Below, piece after piece: positions 36,844 to 46,063 of a DNA stretch of 64,000 bases. Position 1 is the first letter of the stretch; the number at the start of each line of letters is the position of its first letter. The notes beneath the pieces are model-generated. The model made no database searches and was not told where the DNA came from. It saw only the letters and a program-made list of their open reading frames with translations. Source of the DNA: Marinobacterium zhoushanense (GTDB taxonomy: Bacteria > Pseudomonadota > Gammaproteobacteria > Pseudomonadales > Balneatricaceae); NCBI RefSeq assembly GCF_014641945.1, contig NZ_BMIJ01000003.1, positions 62,001 through 126,000 on the forward strand. Direction: 5' to 3'. A program made the position numbers and the translations under genes.

Positions 36844-37251
36844 TCAGTGGGCTGGCCGATGAAAACCCAGCAGGCGTGACAGCATGATCGCCGGGCACCA
36901 GCCGGTGAAGGCGGACTGTGCCAGGCTCAGTCCGATAACGGCGGTGACCAGCAACAGTTCGATCGGCAACTGAACGATAAAGACAAGGGCCAGCGTCAGC
37001 AAAACCAGGGAGCCGGCAATCAAGTGAACACCCTGGTGTACGCTCATACCGGTCTGGCAGCGTTCCTCTTTCAGGCCTAGGGCGCGGAAAATGCTCATTG
37101 CGGGACACCAGTTGGTGAACGCGGATTGCAGCAGGTTCAAGCCGACAAATGCGGTCAGATAGTAACCCCAGGGGTGAAGGCTATAGCCGATCACAAGGCT
37201 GACTAGAATGACAGAGCCTGCCATCAAGCGCAGGGCAGCGTGGAGGGTCAT
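36844..37251 (-). CDS. Tandem DUF2892 (YgaP-type) membrane protein
   Basis: The 135-residue protein consists of two copies of the short DUF2892 membrane module, each with two helices and the loop motif NWCPA (first, about residue 47) or GWCPA (second, about residue 117). Single modules are fused to rhodanese in E. coli YgaP, and free ones occur in BigR-controlled sulfide-detoxification operons. The two conserved Cys may handle sulfane sulfur. ATG follows GGAG at nine bases. A good promoter with an ATTAG-N6-CTAAT palindrome over its -10 lies just upstream. A GGDEF gene follows. Confidence 0.8.
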   Translation of the reverse strand: MTLHAALRLMAGSVILVSLVIGYSLHPWGYYLTAFVGLNLLQSAFTNWCPAMSIFRALGLKEERCQTGMSVHQGVHLIAGSLVLLTLALVFIVQLPIELLLVTAVIGLSLAQSAFTGWCPAIMLSRLLGFHRPAH

Positions 37252-37272
37252 ACTATTATCTCCTGTTGCTTA

Positions 37273-37288
37273 ATTAGATAAAGCTAAT
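37273..37288. promoter_or_regulatory. Candidate operator ATTAG-N6-CTAAT, site 2
   Basis: ATTAG-ATAAAG-CTAAT lies 22 bases before the DUF2892 start and overlaps its -10 hexamer. The arms and spacer length match the site at 30712-30727, next to the HlyU-like repressor gene. The shared placement over -10 supports a common repressor. Confidence 0.55.
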
Positions 37289-37315
37289 ATAGCAGTAAAT
37301 ATTGCGCTGTGCCAA
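37286..37315 (-). promoter_or_regulatory. Promoter of the DUF2892-GGDEF operon
   Basis: On the minus strand TTGGCA (37310-37315) and TATATT (37286-37291) are 18 bases apart, facing the DUF2892 gene. The -10 overlaps the candidate operator. Confidence 0.5.
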
Positions 37316-37392
37316 GGCTTTGATTGGGTTGGGAGCGCCGTTAGGCGCTATGCTTCCAGAAGGAAGTGGTTTGTCAGGGGGAGAGCGAGCCT

Positions 37393-38298
37393 ATGTTCCA
37401 CAAGCTGCTGGTCAACATTGATGACGACACAGAGCATCTACCGATGGTGGAAAAGGCCGCCAGGCTTGCCGCCTGTGAAGGCGATCTGGAGCTATTCTGC
37501 GTCGCGTTTCAACCGCTGATCCGCTCGGCAGGTGTATTCAGTGAAGAGGCTGAGCGGCGCTCGCGCCATGCCTACATGACCCAGTGCGAAGGGCGTCTGG
37601 ATTACCTTGCCGACCGGATTCGCCTGGACGAGTCGCGGGTGGGTACGGATGTCTGCTGGGATGAGAACCGGGCCGAAGCGGTACTGCGCAAATGTGAACG
37701 ATACTGTGCCGACCTGCTGGTCTATCCGGTGTCGACACAGCCTGCACTGCTCCATCATCTATTGGCACCCGAAGACTGGCGGGTGCTGCGCAAGTGTCCG
37801 GTACCGTTGTTGCTCAGCCGGGACCGTAATTGGCCCGAGCATCCACGTATAGCGGTCGCGCTGGACCCTTTTCATCCGCTCGATGAGCCTGCCGCGCTGG
37901 ACGGCAAGCTGTTCGGTATCGCCCACCGTCTGGTGCGCGAGCTGGAGGGCGAACTGCATGTGTTGCATGCGTTCAATACGCTACCGCAGTCGGCGGTGTT
38001 TGATGAGCATCGCATAACTGACTTTGCGGGCCTGCAGGCGAATGTAGCCAAGGAGCATCGCGAACGCTTGGAGGCGCTGTTGGCCCCCTGGCAGGGGGAA
38101 GCCGGCGCGGCTCAGCTTCATCTGCTTGAGGGTGAGTTGCACCACCGGGTACCCCGTATCTGCGAGGAGCAGCGTATCGATATGCTGATCATGGGCAACG
38201 TCCATCGAGGACTGCTCGAGCGACTGCTGGTGGGCAGCAGCGCCGAGCGGGTGCTCGACCGTATCCATTGCGACCTGATGGTGGTCAAGCCGGATTGA
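37393..38298 (+). CDS. Tandem universal stress protein (UspE-like)
   Basis: Two Usp domains (about residues 1-145 and 150-301) form one cytoplasmic chain, as in UspE. The start MFHKLLVNIDDD is a typical first Usp strand. The second domain ends with GNVHRGLLERLLVGSSAE, the G-2X-G-9X-G-S/T type ATP-binding loop, followed by CDLMVVKPD. The first domain lacks that loop. ATG at 37393 is preceded by GGGGGAGAG. Such proteins are induced by starvation, oxidants or low oxygen. It is divergent from the DUF2892 gene. Confidence 0.85.
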   Translation: MFHKLLVNIDDDTEHLPMVEKAARLAACEGDLELFCVAFQPLIRSAGVFSEEAERRSRHAYMTQCEGRLDYLADRIRLDESRVGTDVCWDENRAEAVLRKCERYCADLLVYPVSTQPALLHHLLAPEDWRVLRKCPVPLLLSRDRNWPEHPRIAVALDPFHPLDEPAALDGKLFGIAHRLVRELEGELHVLHAFNTLPQSAVFDEHRITDFAGLQANVAKEHRERLEALLAPWQGEAGAAQLHLLEGELHHRVPRICEEQRIDMLIMGNVHRGLLERLLVGSSAERVLDRIHCDLMVVKPD

Positions 38299-38315
38299 TT
38301 CGGGCGCTGATTTGT

Positions 38316-39134
38316 TTAGATATCGAAACAGGCCCAGATCGGAGCATGATCGGAGGGTTTCTCCATACCTCGAATCTCATAGTCGATACCGGCCTCGGTG
38401 CAGTGATCGATGAGGGGCTGTGTCGCCATAATCGCATCGATGCGTAGCCCCCGTTTGGGATCGTCCTCGAACCCCCGGCTGCGGTAGTCGAACCAGCTGA
38501 AGCGGTCGGCGCACTCGGGATGGCAGTGGCGGAAGGTGTCCTGCAGCCCCCAGTCATAGAGGCGCTGCAGCCACTCGCGCTCCTCCGGCTGAAAGCTGGT
38601 CTTGCCGGTTTTCAGCCAGCGCAGGCGGTTGGCTTCGCCGATGCCGATGTCGAGATCGGTCGGCGAAATATTCAGGTCACCCATGACCACCAGGGGGCGC
38701 GATGCGGAGCACTGGGTGTGCAGATGCTCCAGCAGATCGGCATAAAATTTCCGTTTGGCCGGAAACTTGATTTCGTGCGCGACATTTTCGCCCTGGGGAA
38801 AATAGCCGTTGATAACGGTAAACCGTTGTCCGGAGTCGCTTTCATACTCGCCGATGATCAGCCGGCGTTGTGCCAGATCATCGTCACCGCTAAAGCCTTT
38901 TTGAATCGACAGCGGTGGGCGACGCGACAGCAGGCATACCCCGTAGTGCGTTTTCTGACCAAAGTACTCGGCGTGATATCCCAGTGCCTGCATCGCCTCG
39001 ATCGGGAACTGATCGTCGGCAACTTTGCTCTCCTGTATACCGATGACATCCGGCGCATGACGTTCGACCAGCTCCTCGAGCTGATGTTGGCGGGCGCGGA
39101 TACCGTTGGTATTGAACGATACGACTTTGATCAC
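38316..39134 (-). CDS. xthA: Exodeoxyribonuclease III
   Basis: ExoIII is the main AP endonuclease and 3' repair exonuclease. Conserved blocks are [20 protein letters not shown] (metal-binding Glu), [22 protein letters not shown] (catalytic Asp/Asn) and SDHAPI (His). GTG at 39134 was chosen because it places the VIKVVSFN start at the family position and gives 272 residues, close to the 268 of E. coli XthA. An ATG 48 bases upstream adds a non-conserved tail. It is convergent with the Usp gene. Confidence 0.93.
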   Translation of the reverse strand: MIKVVSFNTNGIRARQHQLEELVERHAPDVIGIQESKVADDQFPIEAMQALGYHAEYFGQKTHYGVCLLSRRPPLSIQKGFSGDDDLAQRRLIIGEYESDSGQRFTVINGYFPQGENVAHEIKFPAKRKFYADLLEHLHTQCSASRPLVVMGDLNISPTDLDIGIGEANRLRWLKTGKTSFQPEEREWLQRLYDWGLQDTFRHCHPECADRFSWFDYRSRGFEDDPKRGLRIDAIMATQPLIDHCTEAGIDYEIRGMEKPSDHAPIWACFDI

Positions 39135-39323
39135 AACCTGAAACTCCCTGAAACGATTCGGACAGTCGCCGGATACTAGCAAAAATGGGGTAGGGGGTGC
39201 TCGTGGATGTGATAGATTTTCTCTATATGAAGCTTTTACCCGATCTATTGGCGCCTCTGTGACTGAAAGAGGTATGTTCTACACCAGTAAAATGGATATG
39301 TACGGTTATTGGGGAGTGTGTAC

Positions 39324-40691
39324 GTGGCAGAGTTTGATTATGAGTTGTTTGTTATCGGTGCCGGCTCCGGCGGTGTGCGCGCCGGCAGAATGGCCGCAGC
39401 CAAGGGCGTTCGAGTCGCGATTGCCGAGGACCTCTATCTGGGCGGCACCTGTGTCAATGTAGGCTGCGTACCGAAGAAGCTGTATGTCTACGCCTCCCAC
39501 TACGCGGAGTCTTTCCATGAGGGTGAAGGCTTTGGCCTGAGTGCGCAAAGCGTGAGGTTTGACTGGGCGGTGCTGAGAGACAACAAGAAGTCGGAGATCG
39601 CGCGGCTCAACGGCATCTACGGAAACCTGCTGCGTAACTCCGGTTGCGACATCGTGAATGGACGCGCTCGAATTACCGGTGCGCACAGTGTCGAAGTGGC
39701 CGGGAAAACCTATACCGCCGAGCGAATTCTGGTGGCGACCGGTGGCTGGCCCTTTGTGCCCGAATTCCCGGGCAGCGAGCATGCGATCAGCTCCAACGAG
39801 GTCTTCGATCTCGAGCAGTTTCCAAAGCGGCTGATCGTCGTCGGAGGCGGTTATATCGCGGTTGAGTTCGCCGGCATCTTCGCCGGGTTGGGCGCACAGA
39901 CCGATCTGCTCTACCGCGGTGACATGATTCTGCGTGGTTTCGATAACGAGGTTCGCGAGTTCACCGCGCAGGAGATCGTGAAGAAGGGGGTCAACCTGAA
40001 CCTGAACGCCGATATCGTCAAGATCGACAAGCTGGGGGACGGTTCCCTGGTTGCTGAGCTGACCGACGGCCGGGTACTGGAGGCGGATCAGATCCTCTAT
40101 GCCACCGGGCGCAAGCCGAAGACTCAGGGGCTGGGACTGGAAGAGATTGGTGTCGAGCTGAACAAGTCGGGCGCGGTAGTCGTCAATGACAATTTCCAGA
40201 GCAGCGTACCCTCTGTCTATGCCATTGGCGACGTGATCGATCGGGTACAGCTGACACCCGTGGCCTTGGCCGAGGGGATGGCGCTGGTGCGCCATCTGTA
40301 CGCCGATGGCGAGGCGAAAGTGGATTACGAGCTGATCCCGACGGCAGTTTTCTGTCAGCCCAATATCGGTACTGTTGGACTAAGTGAAGAGCAGGCGGTG
40401 GAGCGCTACGCCAAGGTCGATATCTATCGATCCGAGTTCCGTGCACTCAAGCACACCATCAGCGGTAGTGACGAGCGTACCCTGATGAAGATGATCGTCG
40501 ACAGGGAAACCGATAGGGTAATCGGTGTGCACATGGTGGGTGCTGAAGCCGGCGAGATCATCCAGGGCATCGCGGTGGCATTGAAAGCGGGTGCTACCAA
40601 GGCGGTGTTCGACAGCACCATCGGTATCCACCCGACGGCAGCCGAGGAGTTCGTCACCATGCGCGAGCCGACTCGACGCTTAGGGCACTAA
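39324..40691 (+). CDS. gor: Glutathione-disulfide reductase
   Basis: Gor reduces GSSG with NADPH. The FAD loop [16 protein letters not shown] is near the start. The redox pair is in [19 protein letters not shown], whose PKKL tail separates Gor from dihydrolipoyl dehydrogenase. The second loop is [19 protein letters not shown], and the C-terminal [17 protein letters not shown] provides the catalytic His/Glu. GTG at 39324 follows GGGGAG at seven bases; in-frame GTG at 39318 and TTG at 39309 are alternatives. A bidirectional-looking terminator follows. Confidence 0.95.
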   Translation: MAEFDYELFVIGAGSGGVRAGRMAAAKGVRVAIAEDLYLGGTCVNVGCVPKKLYVYASHYAESFHEGEGFGLSAQSVRFDWAVLRDNKKSEIARLNGIYGNLLRNSGCDIVNGRARITGAHSVEVAGKTYTAERILVATGGWPFVPEFPGSEHAISSNEVFDLEQFPKRLIVVGGGYIAVEFAGIFAGLGAQTDLLYRGDMILRGFDNEVREFTAQEIVKKGVNLNLNADIVKIDKLGDGSLVAELTDGRVLEADQILYATGRKPKTQGLGLEEIGVELNKSGAVVVNDNFQSSVPSVYAIGDVIDRVQLTPVALAEGMALVRHLYADGEAKVDYELIPTAVFCQPNIGTVGLSEEQAVERYAKVDIYRSEFRALKHTISGSDERTLMKMIVDRETDRVIGVHMVGAEAGEIIQGIAVALKAGATKAVFDSTIGIHPTAAEEFVTMREPTRRLGH

Positions 40692-40727
40692 ACAACCGGC
40701 AAGAGTATCTAAACGGTTGGTTCGATC

Positions 40728-40756
40728 AACGCGGTGCCCTGGAGCACCGCGTTTTT
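40728..40756 (+). terminator. Intrinsic terminator between gor and a convergent GGDEF gene
   Basis: AACGCGGTGC / GCACCGCGTT is a 10-bp stem with a 6-base loop, followed by TTTATT. The 3' T-run overlaps the stop of the opposing gene. The A-poor 5' flank makes it mainly a gor terminator. Confidence 0.82.
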
Positions 40757-41792
40757 ATTGGCCGTCGCTATCGCTACAGACACGGTTGCGGCCCTGGAGC
40801 TTGGCCTGATACAGCGCCTGATCGGCTCGCTCGATCAATGTCGAGTGGTCATCGTTACTGCGCAGGCAGGTGATGCCGAAGGATGCGGTGATCGAGCTGA
40901 TAACTGACCCCGAGCTTTTCTGGCGGATGCGGATCGCTTCAATTCGTTTACGCAGGCGCTCAGCAATCGCCTTCGTCGCATCCTTGCCAAGGCCGGGAGC
41001 GATGACGGCAAACTCCTCGCCGCCGAACCGTACGGGGATGAGTGGCTCGGCGCACTCATCCTTCAGTATCCGGCCAACATACTGCAACACCTTATCGCCC
41101 ATCAGGTGGCCGTAGGTATCATTGAAGCGCTTGAAATGATCCACGTCGAGCAGAATCAGGCTCAGCTCCTGCAGCGAACCGAGCTGCATCAGCTGCTCGA
41201 GTTCGGTGTCGAACACGCGACGGTTGAACAGGTCGGTCAGTACATCCACACTGGCGTCCTGTCGTGTTTGGTGCAGCTCCTGTTTCAGCGCCGCAATTTC
41301 CGATTGGGCGGCGTCTATCTGTTGCTGAAACAATCGTGTGGCGTCATTGATCGCTTCTGTCTTCAGGGACAGTGTGCGAATGATCGATTCCAGCGGCAGA
41401 GCATCCGTGTCAGTGAGATTGAAATCGGTCAGGGCCTCCAGGCTTTCACGCAACACCGCGGAGTAGCTGTCAGTTTGCTCCCAGGCGACCGATGCCTGCT
41501 CATGCAGGGTGTTGACCAGATTGACCAAGCCGTTATGGATCTCTTCCGTGTCTTTCGCGTCATCGCTTACCAGGTGCTTACGGAACAGTTGTTCGCTGAG
41601 CAGGTTGGGACAGGTACCGTAGGTTTTCAGGGTAGAGTCCAGCGCTACATTCAGCTCTGGTAGCTGATTAGAGACATAGGCATACCACAGCGCATAGTTA
41701 AGCGGGTTGGGTGGAATCCGGTTTCGCACCATCAGAGGAACCGCTTGGCGGAGATAGTCTGCGGCTTGGCTGGGGGTCTCTTTATACTTCAT
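40755..41792 (-). CDS. Soluble diguanylate cyclase (GGDEF)
   Basis: The N-terminal half (about residues 1-165) is an uncharacterised helical domain with the recurrent motif RNRIPPNPLNYALWYAYVS, then a coiled coil around residues 145-175. The GGDEF domain starts DVLTDLFNRRVFDTEL and has metal-binding DVDHFKRFNDTYGHLMGD and intact RFGGEEF, so it should be active. No RxxD inhibitory site is present. ATG at 41792 (MKYKETPSQ) follows AGGAAG and was preferred over 41816. No membrane helix is visible. Confidence 0.88.
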   Translation of the reverse strand: MKYKETPSQAADYLRQAVPLMVRNRIPPNPLNYALWYAYVSNQLPELNVALDSTLKTYGTCPNLLSEQLFRKHLVSDDAKDTEEIHNGLVNLVNTLHEQASVAWEQTDSYSAVLRESLEALTDFNLTDTDALPLESIIRTLSLKTEAINDATRLFQQQIDAAQSEIAALKQELHQTRQDASVDVLTDLFNRRVFDTELEQLMQLGSLQELSLILLDVDHFKRFNDTYGHLMGDKVLQYVGRILKDECAEPLIPVRFGGEEFAVIAPGLGKDATKAIAERLRKRIEAIRIRQKSSGSVISSITASFGITCLRSNDDHSTLIERADQALYQAKLQGRNRVCSDSDGQ

Positions 41793-41842
41793 TAGAGAAC
41801 TTCCTGTAGCTGACATTCATCCCGAACGGGACGGTAACACGT

Positions 41843-43009
41843 CTATGCAGCGGGTAACCACACGTTGAGTCGGCGAAACCAGAACTGGCTGTCGAGTTGC
41901 TCCGCCAGGCGCGATTCGAACTCAGTTGGCGAAATCTCGTTCAGTTGCAACAGATTATGCAGCTCGCTGGAAGCCTTGATTTCGATATCGATGTATTCCG
42001 GGTGGTAGTACAGCGTCAACTCATAATCCGGGCACTCACCCAGTTCACGACTGATGACAGCATCGACATGTTGGGTGATCTCGGCACGAGGGGGCATAAC
42101 CGGACAGTCTTCATCTGGATAGGCCTGATCATCATAGGTATCGATATGAAAAATCACATGTCCTATATCATCAAAACGATCTTTGAGCCTTAGCACCGCA
42201 ATATCGCCGATATAGTGAGCTTCGGCGGCACTTAGATGAGGTGCTACCTGAAGATGCATCTCAAGCATGCTCTGATTGCCCATGGCGCGGCTTTTGAAGC
42301 TGTGGACACTCTCGATGCCGTTGACGGACATGATGGTTTCTCGCAGCGCCTTGACCTTGTTCTCCGGCAGCGCCGTATCGACCAGCTCCTCAACGCTGCG
42401 TGCTACCAGGTCCCAGCCGATCTTGCCGACCAGCAGAGCTACGAGGATGGCCGCCAGACCATCTAGCCACCAGATGCCCAGCATCGCGCCGGCAACGGCG
42501 ACCAGTACTACCACCGACGACAACGCGTCGGAGCGGCTGTGCCAGGCATTGGCGATGATCAGGTCCGACTTGAGCGCTTTGCCAATTCTCAGGGTGTAGT
42601 GGAAGATCCACTCTTTGCCAAAGATGGACGCTGCGGCGGCAACAAGCGCCGGCCAGGTGGGCAGAGGCGGTCGCGTCTCGGCGAACAGCCGCAGGATGCT
42701 CTCATAGGCCATCAGTCCGCCGACGGCGATCAGTATGATACCGAGCACAACCGTGCCCACAGTTTCAAAGCGGGCATGCCCCCAGGGATGGTTGCGGTCA
42801 GGAGCCTGATGAGAAAGACGCAGTACCGCGATTACCATAAAGTCGGTGAGCAGATCGGACAGGGAGTGAAGCCCGTCAGCAACCAGCGCGGCAGAGTTGG
42901 CAAAGATCCCAATGATAATTTTCAGTGTGCCCAGTACGGCATCGACCACCGATCCTATCAACGTGACCCGCTCTGCAGCTTTTCGGCGTTGGTCTAACTG
43001 TTCCTGCAT
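41843..43009 (-). CDS. Cation diffusion facilitator (FieF-type metal exporter)
   Basis: The CDF family exports Zn, Fe, Co or Cd against protons. Six membrane helices occupy residues 15-215. The metal site has DGLHSLSD in TM2 (about 46-53) and HSRSD in TM5 (about 157-161). A cytoplasmic metal-binding domain begins near residue 215 (HSFKSRAMGNQSMLEMHLQV region). The C-terminus is about 80 residues longer than in E. coli FieF, with an extra HVDAVISRELGECPDYELTLYYHPEY segment. Metal specificity cannot be read. Confidence 0.88.
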   Translation of the reverse strand: MQEQLDQRRKAAERVTLIGSVVDAVLGTLKIIIGIFANSAALVADGLHSLSDLLTDFMVIAVLRLSHQAPDRNHPWGHARFETVGTVVLGIILIAVGGLMAYESILRLFAETRPPLPTWPALVAAAASIFGKEWIFHYTLRIGKALKSDLIIANAWHSRSDALSSVVVLVAVAGAMLGIWWLDGLAAILVALLVGKIGWDLVARSVEELVDTALPENKVKALRETIMSVNGIESVHSFKSRAMGNQSMLEMHLQVAPHLSAAEAHYIGDIAVLRLKDRFDDIGHVIFHIDTYDDQAYPDEDCPVMPPRAEITQHVDAVISRELGECPDYELTLYYHPEYIDIEIKASSELHNLLQLNEISPTEFESRLAEQLDSQFWFRRLNVWLPAA

Positions 43010-43521
43010 CTGGAATTGCCCATATCAACTTTCCAATCTGTGCCGAAGTTTACAGCGCGAGAGGGGGAATATACCAGAAACGGGAGCTATCTACCGATGT
43101 AAAGCATACGAAACATTGAGAGGAGCCTCACAGGCATACGGGAATCAAAATGTCTGTCGGAAAAGTGACAAAAGGGTGTAGCTTTAATCTGTCTTGATAT
43201 AACTACCGTTCTTTCCATAAATCGGCCATTGGTTGTGTTTAACTATTTGAATTTAAAAGCCAAAAAACAGGTGGTTAAAAAATGATCAATCCGTATGAGG
43301 TGACGGAATGATGGGCGTTTGGAGGGTGTTTTGTGGCAGTTTGCACAGTCTTATCCACAAGAGATGTGGGTAGTGGCTGTAAGCCCCCGTGGTTGCTGAA
43401 GTGTATCTTTTGTGAACAGTTTGGCGGAGCGGGGGAGCCGCTGCGACTCGACCATAGGGGTGGTAGAAGTTTCAAACTGGTTGTAGACTCGTCCGGATAA
43501 CTAGAAGGGACATCATTGCGA
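43010..43521. other. Intergenic region with a lone DnaA box
   Basis: This 512-base gap lies between divergent CDF and BASS genes. It is AT-rich in its middle part (about 43200-43290) and contains one perfect DnaA box, TTATCCACA, at 43351-43359. Very short ORFs (9 and about 20 codons) look random. No terminator or RNA gene is evident. Confidence 0.45.
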
Positions 43522-44403
43522 ATGGAAGCCTCCTCACTTAGCCAGCTGGTTTTACCTGCGGCGCTTTTCCTGATGATGCTTGGCATCGGTATCACCCTGC
43601 AGGGGGCGGATTTCAAGCGCGTATTGATTGCGCCTCGCGGACTGCTGCTGGGCGCCCTCGGGCAACTGCTTCTATTGCCGCTGCTTGGTGTTTTGGTCTG
43701 CTGGCTATTCGCATTGCCGCCGCTGGTTGCGGTGGGCCTCATGATTGTTACCTTCGCGCCTGGTGGCGTAACCTCGAACATGATCACGCTGGTGTCACGT
43801 GGTGATATCGCATTGTCGGTCAGCCTGACAGCGTTGAGTAGTCTGGTAGCGCCCTTTACACTGCCGCTACTGACAGCCTTGGCGCTGACGCAAATGGACG
43901 TGGACTCTCAGCTCAACGGTTTCCCTTTACTGCCATCGATTGTGAAACTGGCTACCGTCACGCTGCTTCCGGTTTTGCTGGGGCTGGCGCTTCGGCGGCG
44001 TTATCCCTCGGCGTGCAGGCGTCTGCAGCCAGCGGTCAAAGCGTTGGCGGTGGTGGGGTTCGTCATCATCGTGGCCGGTATCGTGCGTGCTAACTGGGAG
44101 CGTTTGCCGGCCTTGCTGGAGCTGTATGCGCCCGCGGTGATTACCCTGGCGCTGGCAGCCATGGCGCTTGGCGCCCTGTTGGCCCGTCTGGGCGGGCTGG
44201 CGGCGGCCGGGCAGCGAACGCTTGCAATCGAGGTTGGGATTCAGAACGCCGGCACTGCGTTGATGGTCAGCAGCTCACTGCTGGGTAGCGTGGAGATGTC
44301 CGCTATCGTACTGATATACGGTGTCCTGATGCAGATTCCGGCGGCGTTTCTGATGCTCCTGAGCAATCTTCCTATCCGCCCCCGGGTGTGGCAGACGGAT
44401 TAG
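43522..44403 (+). CDS. Bile acid:sodium symporter family (BASS) transporter
   Basis: This is a membrane carrier with about nine to ten helices. Early LGIGITLQGADFKRVL is typical of BASS proteins, as are FAPGGVTSNMITLVSRGDIALSVSLTALSS, with the conserved Gly and Asn of the sodium/substrate region, and IEVGIQNAGTALMVSSSLL for the second crossover motif. Bacterial members carry pantoate, pyruvate, bile acids or unknown organic acids. ATG at 43522 was used; TTG at 43516 has better spacing to AAGGGA. The 3' end overlaps queE by four bases on the opposite strand. Confidence 0.87.
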   Translation: MEASSLSQLVLPAALFLMMLGIGITLQGADFKRVLIAPRGLLLGALGQLLLLPLLGVLVCWLFALPPLVAVGLMIVTFAPGGVTSNMITLVSRGDIALSVSLTALSSLVAPFTLPLLTALALTQMDVDSQLNGFPLLPSIVKLATVTLLPVLLGLALRRRYPSACRRLQPAVKALAVVGFVIIVAGIVRANWERLPALLELYAPAVITLALAAMALGALLARLGGLAAAGQRTLAIEVGIQNAGTALMVSSSLLGSVEMSAIVLIYGVLMQIPAAFLMLLSNLPIRPRVWQTD

Positions 44404-45032
44404 TCGATACCGACTATTTTGTGTGTCTGCAAGCTTAACCGCCACTGTGGATGCTCCATGCAGTAATCGATGCAGCGTTGCGTATAACCGCTCTGCAGGG
44501 GGCCATCCATCGGTTGCAGGAAAAAGTGATTGAACGCCAGTGCTTCAAAACGTGTCGGCATTGCCAGTGGTTGTGGATAGACCAGTTTCAGCTCATCACC
44601 CTGTGTGACCACCAATTCGGTCGCCGCCTTAGGACTTACGCATATCCAGTCGATGCCCGCCGGCAATGCGCGCGTGCCGTTGGTTTCGATCGCTATCTCA
44701 AACCCTCGCGTGTGCAGTGCGTTTACCAGTGCTTCGTCGACCTGCAGAGCCGGTTCGCCTCCGGTACAGACCACGTAGGGAGTACCGCTGTTGGTTTGCG
44801 GCCAGAGCGCGGCGATCTGATCTGCCAGTTGCTCGGCATCTCGATATTTTGCGCCATGTCGGCCACCGGTACCGACGAACTCGGTATCGCAAAAGTCGCA
44901 GATGGCTCCGCTGCGATCCTGCTCTCGACCGGACCACAGGTTGCAGCCGCTGAAGCGGCAGAATACTGCCGCACGGCCGCTTTGAGCGCCTTCCCCCTGC
45001 AGGGTGTAGAAGATCTCATAAACCGTGTACAT
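44400..45032 (-). CDS. queE: 7-carboxy-7-deazaguanine synthase
   Basis: QueE is a radical-SAM enzyme that contracts carboxytetrahydropterin to the 7-deazaguanine precursor of queuosine. The N-terminus YEIFYTLQGEGAQSGR is diagnostic. The cluster motif is Cys30-x14-Cys45-x2-Cys48 rather than the common CxxxCxxC, a variant known in proteobacterial QueE. VVCTGGEPALQ binds SAM and IETNGT is conserved. It starts six bases after the rdgC stop, so they form an operon. Confidence 0.92.
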   Translation of the reverse strand: MYTVYEIFYTLQGEGAQSGRAAVFCRFSGCNLWSGREQDRSGAICDFCDTEFVGTGGRHGAKYRDAEQLADQIAALWPQTNSGTPYVVCTGGEPALQVDEALVNALHTRGFEIAIETNGTRALPAGIDWICVSPKAATELVVTQGDELKLVYPQPLAMPTRFEALAFNHFFLQPMDGPLQSGYTQRCIDYCMEHPQWRLSLQTHKIVGID

Positions 45033-45038
45033 GGCGGT

Positions 45039-45956
45039 TCAGTGCTCCTGCTCGCCATCGAAGGCGGCGAGAATCTGTGGAATCAGTCGGGTGAACTCCA
45101 ATCCCAATTGCGTGACATCGGCGTCAAGCGCAGCGAGCTCCTCCTCCGGAGCCTGTTCCTCCAGCTGATCCCGATATTCATCGGTCAGTTTGAGTCGGTG
45201 CAGGGTCAGGTCGTCGTGCAGTACCAGGCGTATCTGCTGCTCCCAGCAAAGGGCGAGGCGGCTGACTCTCATGCCACCCTCAATGTGCGCCCGAATCTCG
45301 TCACTGGTTAGCACCTGGCCCTTGACGCGGATAACGCCGCTTTCGTCGGCCAGCGTATCCTTGAGCTCACACTCCTGCTCCAGTTCAAAACCCTGGGGCA
45401 GGGCGGGTTCGCCCATTACCCAGCCAGAGAGTCGATCGCTGGGAGCATGGTTGACCTCCGGCAGGCGGACGCGCAGGGACCCGAGCGCCTCCCTAAGCTC
45501 GGACAGCAGCTGCTCGGCGCGGTTCAGCGACGAGGCATCGACCAGAATCCACCCCTGGTCCGGTGCTATCAATGCGTGTGTCGGGCGGCGGCGGGTAAAG
45601 GCGCGGGGCAGCAACTCGAACGTCACCTCATCCTTCAGCTGGGCGCGCTCGGTTCTGTATACCTTGCGGCCCTCGTCGTGCTCGATCTTTTCCACCTTCT
45701 CGTTCAGCGCATCACGTACCACGCTGCCCGGCAGTATCCGCTCCTCCTGCTGCAGGCAGATCAGCAGATAACCGTTACTGACAAATACCGGCGTTTCGGT
45801 CAGTCCATAGGTGGGAGAGGTCCAACCTGAGCGTTTCTGCTCATGGCGGTTGCAAGGGGTGAAAGGCTTGCTCTCCAGGGCCTGCTCGAGCCGTTGTGCA
45901 TTGAATTCGGCATCGGGCGTAAAACGGTACCAGACAGCATTTTTAAACCAGAGCAT
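45039..45956 (-). CDS. rdgC: Recombination-associated protein RdgC
   Basis: RdgC is a ring-shaped DNA-binding protein that restrains RecA. The start MLWFKNAVWYRFT and the early SGWTSPTYGLTETPVF block are family signatures. The 305-residue length matches E. coli RdgC (303). ATG is preceded by AGGAGG at five bases. The protein is soluble and has no enzyme motif. queE follows. Confidence 0.95.
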   Translation of the reverse strand: MLWFKNAVWYRFTPDAEFNAQRLEQALESKPFTPCNRHEQKRSGWTSPTYGLTETPVFVSNGYLLICLQQEERILPGSVVRDALNEKVEKIEHDEGRKVYRTERAQLKDEVTFELLPRAFTRRRPTHALIAPDQGWILVDASSLNRAEQLLSELREALGSLRVRLPEVNHAPSDRLSGWVMGEPALPQGFELEQECELKDTLADESGVIRVKGQVLTSDEIRAHIEGGMRVSRLALCWEQQIRLVLHDDLTLHRLKLTDEYRDQLEEQAPEEELAALDADVTQLGLEFTRLIPQILAAFDGEQEH

Positions 45957-46063
45957 CGCGCCTCCTGATCGGTACCCTGATCACAGGGTATGAGTGTAGA
46001 GGCGCGCATTATTGGGGGGGAGGGGCCGGGATGCAAGTTTTCCGGCCCGATATCCGAGTGCTT

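Noticed and set aside
43281..43375. Very short ORFs in the CDF/BASS gap
   Set aside because: Nine and about 20 codons, with no ribosome site or family resemblance.
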